Below are positions 59,570 through 64,000 of a DNA stretch of 64,000 bases, piece by piece. Every line of letters starts with the position of its first letter. The first letter of the stretch is position 1. The DNA comes from Diphasiastrum complanatum (taxonomy: Eukaryota; Streptophyta; Lycopodiopsida; Lycopodiales; Lycopodiaceae). Location of the stretch: positions 8,978,274-9,042,273 of the forward strand of contig CM055106.1 of the NCBI GenBank assembly GCA_029204225.1. The letters run 5' to 3'. Made by a program: the position numbers and the translations under genes. A model generated the notes under the pieces. The model saw only the letters and a list, made by a program, of their open reading frames with translations. It did no database searches and was not told the DNA's origin.

Positions 59570-59637
59570 TTTCTTTACTTTGTAACAATGAATAAAATTT
59601 CAAAATATCTATCATTCATTGTTACAAAGTAAAGAAA
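59570..59637. repeat. Perfect 24-bp hairpin
   Basis: TTTCTTTACTTTGTAACAAT plus GAAT (59570-59593) is followed after 20 bases by its exact reverse complement (59614-59637). The stem has no mismatch. It may be the end of a foldback transposon or a recent palindrome; it is not followed by a T-run and there is no coding context. Confidence 0.92.
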
Positions 59638-59671
59638 GTAACTTTGAAACTGCAACCTCAATGTGCATATA

Positions 59672-59698
59672 CATGTGTGTGTGTGTGCGTGTGTATAC
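59672..59698. repeat. (TG)n microsatellite
   Basis: Short TG run broken once by GC. A second, looser TG-rich tract occupies about 59888-60005. The DNA between (59705-59800) is locally GC-rich. Confidence 0.9.
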
Positions 59699-60560
59699 AT
59701 CTAGTGGGTATGCCCGTCGTTGACGGGCGGCCGGACGTTGATTGTAGATGGTTTGTTTTTGGTCGGGGGACGTCGATTGCGGATGGCTCACATTTTAGAC
59801 AGGAGGGTGTTTTGGGTGGCGGCCAATGCTTTTGATGATGGCAAGACAAATTGTGAATTGTTTTCTCATGGGGCTTCTATGTTGAATGTATGTATGTGTA
59901 GGGTGTGTGTATATGTGTGTGTATGGCTATGCATAGTTGTGTATGTAGTGTGTGTATGTCTATGTGTAATCAATGTTAATTGAATGTGTGTGTGACATGT
60001 GTATGTTAATACTACCCACTTATCATCAATTATCTCATATTTTAAAACACTCTCAAAGCACTCATCATAAATTTGACACCATGGAAAATAAATCGCACAC
60101 CCTCAAATTGTTAATCACAATTCCAAATTGTCTACAATTTGAATTCAAAAACTTCATCCATGAATGCTTAGGTGTACACCGGGGTATCCAAAAACCGTTG
60201 AAAGGAACCAAGTCTCGCAATAGATTCATTCTTATAAAATAACCTAATATTACAAATCAACTCATCTACATCTACAACCAACTGCCATCTTGTTGGAATA
60301 AAGTATCCATCTTGCTGCTGCTTGTATAAAAAATATGTAAACACTTGTATCACCCACACTATGCTACATATATGAACATCCTCCCCTAAACAAAAGAACT
60401 CATGCATGGGTCATTTGGAAAGGATGCTCCGCATGGACCATGCATCATACAACTCTTCACTTTCTCATTTAGTATCAGATCTTCCTCCCTCTTTGGAATC
60501 TCCACGCACACGATAGAATCCCAAATGCTAAGTCTAACTCTAACTGTACCTTGCATTCAG

Positions 60561-60585
60561 AAACCATAAACCATAAACCATAAAC
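60561..60585. repeat. CCATAAA tandem repeat, three units
   Basis: AAACCATAAACCATAAACCA reads through three CCATAAA units. It differs from the plant telomere unit CCCTAAA by one base per unit, and three copies are too few to call telomeric. Confidence 0.85.
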
Positions 60586-60602
60586 ATCACTTCAAACTTA
60601 CT

Positions 60603-61080
60603 ACTACAACACTTTTGAATACACGATGTTCTGAGTGTACCTCGCCACTCCATCCACATCCGTGAATCGATTGTCCTTGTTAGTAATCAGCACATGAAGA
60701 CTTGCTGCACTTCGCACTCTCGATAGTGCAACATACAGATTTCCATGACTAAACACAGGCTAAGGCAAACACAATCCAATCATGTCCATAGTTTGCCCAC
60801 ATGCTTTGTTTATTGTCATGGCAAATACTGCTCTGATAGGAAACTGGACCCTCTGCAATTCAAACAGTATGTTCAAATCGCTCGGCACTATAGAGATACG
60901 TGGAATAAGGACTCTTTTTATATTTTTTCCGATCAGTATCTCCGCCTCTATGACCTGTCTACCCAATCTGAGGATGATCAATCTTGTGCCATTGCACAAT
61001 CCCTTGTGTGATGTTATCGATTGTAACAACATCACAATCATCCCAATCTTCAACACCAACTTATGTGGTGGATATTAGCG
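60603..61080 (-). pseudogene. Helitron/PIF1-type helicase C-terminus
   Basis: The minus strand from about 61080 reads PPHKLVLKIGMIVMLLQSIT, then GLCNGTRLIILRLGRQVIEA, KRVLIPRISIVPSD, QRVQFPIRAVFAMTINKACG, then a stop, then PVFSHGNLYVALSRVRSAAS and HVLITNKDN. These are the conserved last motifs of PIF1-like helicases as found at the end of Helitron Rep-helicase proteins (NGTRL, FPIRxAFAMTINKxQGQT, GQLYVALSRV). The Q of the GQT motif has become C. One in-frame TAG follows LCLP. Upstream helicase and Rep motifs are absent. It is a truncated copy in the orientation opposite to the copia relic on its right. Confidence 0.88.
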
Positions 61081-61698
61081 GCCTCACACTCAACAATGCT
61101 ATCGAGGAATGATCCAAATTTGATGTTTTATAGCTTGTTGGATAGGTATTGAAGAGTAGAATGTGGTGCTCTTGTTTCTAAATCGATTTGATTTGTTTTT
61201 AGAAGAGTTTTAGGCAATCAAAGAGTTTGAGAGAGTACTCAACTCGTGGGATATGCCAAAGTGAGCACACATCTGTCTTTTTCACCATTTTCATCAATTT
61301 TCACTGTCAATCAAGTAGAATTGGATAGAAGTGAGTGTTCTGAGGTCTTAGACTTCTCATTTCACACATATTATTGTGTTTGAGTTGAAAGTATGCTCCT
61401 AGAGAGTTTATCAGTACTTTGAAACTTGTGGGAGAGATACACTTCTTGCTTACATGTGTTTCTTCTTTTGTGACTGAAGCAAGATCCAAATTCAAGATAG
61501 ATTGATTTTCTGTGTTGAGAATTTGTTCTCAAATCTGTTGCTAGATTTCATAGGGTGGATCAACATCTATTTTAGATCCTAGATTGAGATAGCAAGCAAC
61601 ATCCTTTCAACCATTACTAGAATTTCTTATAAAGAAGATATCTTCATCTGGTTCACATTTCTTAGAGCACAGTGAGAGATTAACATCTTCCAATTATG
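61081..61698 (+). other. Probable LTR/leader of the copia relic
   Basis: No gene. The 600 bases before Gag are where the 5' LTR and primer site should be, but no convincing TGGTATCAGAGC-like site was found, so the element's start is not resolved. Confidence 0.35.
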
Positions 61699-62742
61699 CA
61701 ATGTGGAAGATCAGAATGGAATCATTATTGATTCTACAGAATGTAATGGATATTGTGAGTGGAGCTGAAGAAGAACCTACTGCACATAATGAAGCTGCAA
61801 CATCTCACAAAAGAACTAAAATTGCCTCATTTTATAAAAATGAATGATACCAATGAAGTGTTAAGAGAGATCAATACATGCACCACTGCCAAGGAAGCTT
61901 GGGATACTCTAAATACAATCTATGAAATCAAAAATACTTCTAGATTTCTTACAATTAGAAACCAAATATTTCTAAGTTATCAAAGAGTAAATGAGAGTGC
62001 TTCATCATATGTCATGAGAGTTAAGGATCTTCATCAAGAGTTATCTAGTATTAGTGATGCTCTTAAGAACACTGAACTTGTTCAAGTAGTCCTAAATGGA
62101 CTTAGAGATGAGTATGACAATATTGTGTGAACTTATGATGTCAGAGAGGATCTTCCATCCTTGGAGACACTGCAAGGTGTTCTCATTGTTGAAGAAAGCA
62201 GGCAAGAGAACAAGATGTTGAGGATCAACAGACTTTCATTGAAAGACGGTGGAGATGAAAAAGCACTCTTCATCAGAGACAAGTCAAGAGGCAAGGGTAA
62301 AGTGCAACACCACTTCAAGAAGGACAAAGCCAAAAAAGGTGATGAGGATCAGTCCTCACAAGCTGCAACATCCAGTGGCAAGAAGAAACTATCAAAGGTC
62401 AAGTGTCTTTTCTGTGGCAAGAAAGGACACTATGCATCAAACTGTTTCAAGAAGAAGAAGCAATCTAAGCAAGCTAACCTTACTAATGAGGATGAGTGTG
62501 AGGGTGTAGAGAGTGAAAGAGAGAATTCATTGATGATGTCTACTTTCTCATCTTTTCCTTTTAAGAATGAAGAAGTCTGGTGGATAGATAGTGGGGCTAG
62601 TTCCCATATGTCTAGTTCTAGGAACTCTTTCACTAATCTCATGCCATATCTAGGTGTAAAAAGATCAATCTATACTGCTAATGATGTAGAGTGTAGGATT
62701 GAAGGAATAGGTAGTATTCCACTGCATACATCATCATCGTAA
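61699..62742 (+). pseudogene. Copia Gag and protease
   Basis: Plus strand. Gag starts MWKIRMESLLILQNVMDIVS at 61699, with a frame change near 61780-61850 into EVLREINTCTTAKEAWDTLN, IRNQIFLSYQRVNESAS and ELVQVVLNGLRDEYDN (typical UBN2-type copia Gag). A stop at 62128 separates it from 62161-62742, which has a Lys-rich nucleocapsid, zinc knuckle CLFCGKKGHYASNC (C-x2-C-x4-H-x4-C intact) and protease WWIDSGASSHMSSSRNSF with intact DSG. It is among the better preserved copia sequences here, though it has at least one shift and two stops. Confidence 0.92.
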
Positions 62743-63761
62743 TCTTTTTGCTTACATGATGTACTGTATGTACCTAGATTGACTAAGAATCTCATTAGTG
62801 TAGGACAGTTGTTTGATAGTGGATTGGATGTCAAGTTTCAAGTTGACAAGTGTATAATCTCAAGAGAAACTGAAGTTATTGCTAGAGGATCTAAGATTGG
62901 TAAGTTGTACAAACTAGATTCTAGGGAGAGTGCTAACATTTCAGATATTGCTTATGAGACCAAGGTCCTATAGGAGGATCTGTGGCACAAGAGATTGGGA
63001 CATCCCAATTTCAAAGCCATGCAATCTATGGTCAAAGAAGGAAAAGTTGTTGGTCTACCAAAGACACTGTGAAAGGAGCTTCTACCTTGTGAAGCTTGTG
63101 TGCTGGCAAAATCACACAGAAGGCCTTTTTCTAGATCAAGTACCAAGACAAGGCAACATTTGAACTTGTACACTCTGATGTTCATTTCTCATCAACTAAG
63201 AGCAAAGGAGGAGCAAACTGCTTTGTCTCTTTTGTAGATGATTATACAAGATATTCTTGGATCTATGTGCTGTCTTCAAAAGCCATGGTCTATGATGTTT
63301 TTCTTACTTTCAAAGCTTATGTAGAAAAGCAGTTTCCTTTCAAGTTAAAAGCTTTGAGAAGTGATAGTGGAGGAGAATGCACTTCCAATAAGTTTAAAGA
63401 ATTTTGTGAGAGAGAGGGAATTCAAAGAGAGTTTTTTTGTTCATATACTTCTCAACAAAATGGAGTTGTTGAGAGAAAAAATAGAACTTTGTGTGAATGT
63501 GCAAAAGCCATTAGGCTAGAAGCTTCTCTGCCTAAAGAATTTTGGGGAGAGGCAGTTGCATGTGCAAACTATCTTTGTAATAAGCTTTCAAATCTTGCAA
63601 TAGGAGGAAAGACACCATTTGAGATGTTGTATAAGAAAAAGCTTTTTGGCTGTATAAGGATTTTTGGCTGTGTATGCTTTGTGCATGTGCCTCTAAAAAC
63701 TAGGAAGAAGGAAGATCCTAGTGCTGTAAGAGGAATTTTTGTAGGATATGCATCTAAGTGA
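62743..63761 (+). pseudogene. Copia integrase
   Basis: Plus strand. TKNLISVGQLFDSGLDVKFQ (end of protease/pre-integrase), a stop before EDLWHKRLGHPNFKAMQSMV (the H-x3-H zinc site), PCEACVLAKSHRRPF (the C-x2-C), then the core with RSDSGGECTSNKFKEFC (catalytic D) and SYTSQQNGVVERKNRTLCE (catalytic E), and IRIFGCVCFVHVP, GIFVGYASK. Stops at about 62971 and 63070 and a shift near 63160 break it. It stops at GYASK at 63761, where the RT fragment is fused in another frame. Confidence 0.92.
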
Positions 63762-64000
63762 ATATGACCCTTCTCTGTATTATAAGTTTGTAGATAACTT
63801 TGTAATTATACTTCTCATCTATGTAGATGATATCATTCTTTGTGGAAATAATGAGAAGTTAGTTGAAGAAACTAAGCATGCACTTGGTACTGAGTTTAAG
63901 ATGCAGGACTTAGGAGTTCTTCACTTTATTCTAGGCCTTGAAATAGATTTTTGGAAATCTCAAATTCTGTTGAAAGCAAAGATTTTTGTATCATATTGTA
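63758..64000 (+). pseudogene. Copia reverse transcriptase fragment, runs off the window
   Basis: Plus strand. SEYDPSLYYKFVDNFVIILL leads straight into IYVDDIILCGNN, the catalytic YVDD motif, followed by FKMQDLGVLHFILGLEI, the conserved palm segment. The first part of RT and the end of integrase are absent: the join with the integrase GYASK is abrupt and out of frame, so a deletion of roughly a kilobase is inferred. The remainder continues past base 64000. Confidence 0.9.

Noticed and set aside
60561-60585. Interstitial telomere repeat
   Set aside because: Units are CCATAAA, not CCCTAAA, and only three are present.

Overview
This window reads as a gene-poor stretch of a large plant nuclear genome. 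Two intact-looking host genes sit about 35 kb apart in a sea of decayed LTR retrotransposons. Everything recognisable is of plant type: Ty1/copia and Ty3/gypsy coding relics, plant-type primer binding sites (initiator-Met and Asp tRNA), a Helitron/PIF1-type helicase remnant, an ATL-family RING-H2 gene, and long GA/CT microsatellites. The mix of many old, nested, stop-riddled elements with very few genes would suit a gymnosperm or another big-genome seed plant, but no sequence here fixes the species. There are no bacterial operons, CRISPR arrays or ribosomal RNA genes.

Layout. 0.2-5.3 kb: gypsy scraps on both strands and two LTR ends. 5.3-10 kb: leader-like DNA after an Asp-type primer site, a roughly 0.75 kb CGAGTCAT-rich minisatellite, then a broken gypsy Gag. 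12.2-15.3 kb: a minus-strand copia relic. 16.2-16.9 kb: a copia-type LTR holding a 132-bp GA repeat. 20.1-21.2 kb: the RING-H2 (ATL) gene, minus strand. 23.4-33.5 kb: a plus-strand chromovirus-type gypsy element with both LTRs, primer site and polypurine tract, whose interior is largely replaced by repeats including a 767-bp tandem duplication. 33.6-45.1 kb: a composite minus-strand block. Two copies of an 817-bp LTR class, each beside an unrecognised accessory ORF, flank a second gypsy element whose protease-reverse transcriptase segment is duplicated in tandem. 47.1-47.9 kb: a foldback repeat. 48.4-51.1 kb: a minus-strand copia relic whose middle is replaced by a plus-strand coiled-coil reading frame. 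52-58.1 kb: a plus-strand gene for a Nudix-like protein, possibly with a far-upstream leader exon. 59.5-61.1 kb: a perfect hairpin, GT repeats and the helicase relic. 61.7-64 kb: a plus-strand copia relic running off the window.

Only the ATL gene (membrane RING-H2 ubiquitin ligase) and the Nudix-like gene look functional, and nothing suggests they act together. The candidates for something undescribed are (1) the accessory ORF family tied to the Asp-primed LTR class at 34.2-35.0 and 44.0-45.1 kb, (2) the coiled-coil reading frame at 49.4-50.1 kb with a possible relative at 33.4-33.6 kb, and (3) the CGAGTCAT minisatellite. All identifications were made by reading motifs; no database search was run, and percent identities are by-eye estimates.
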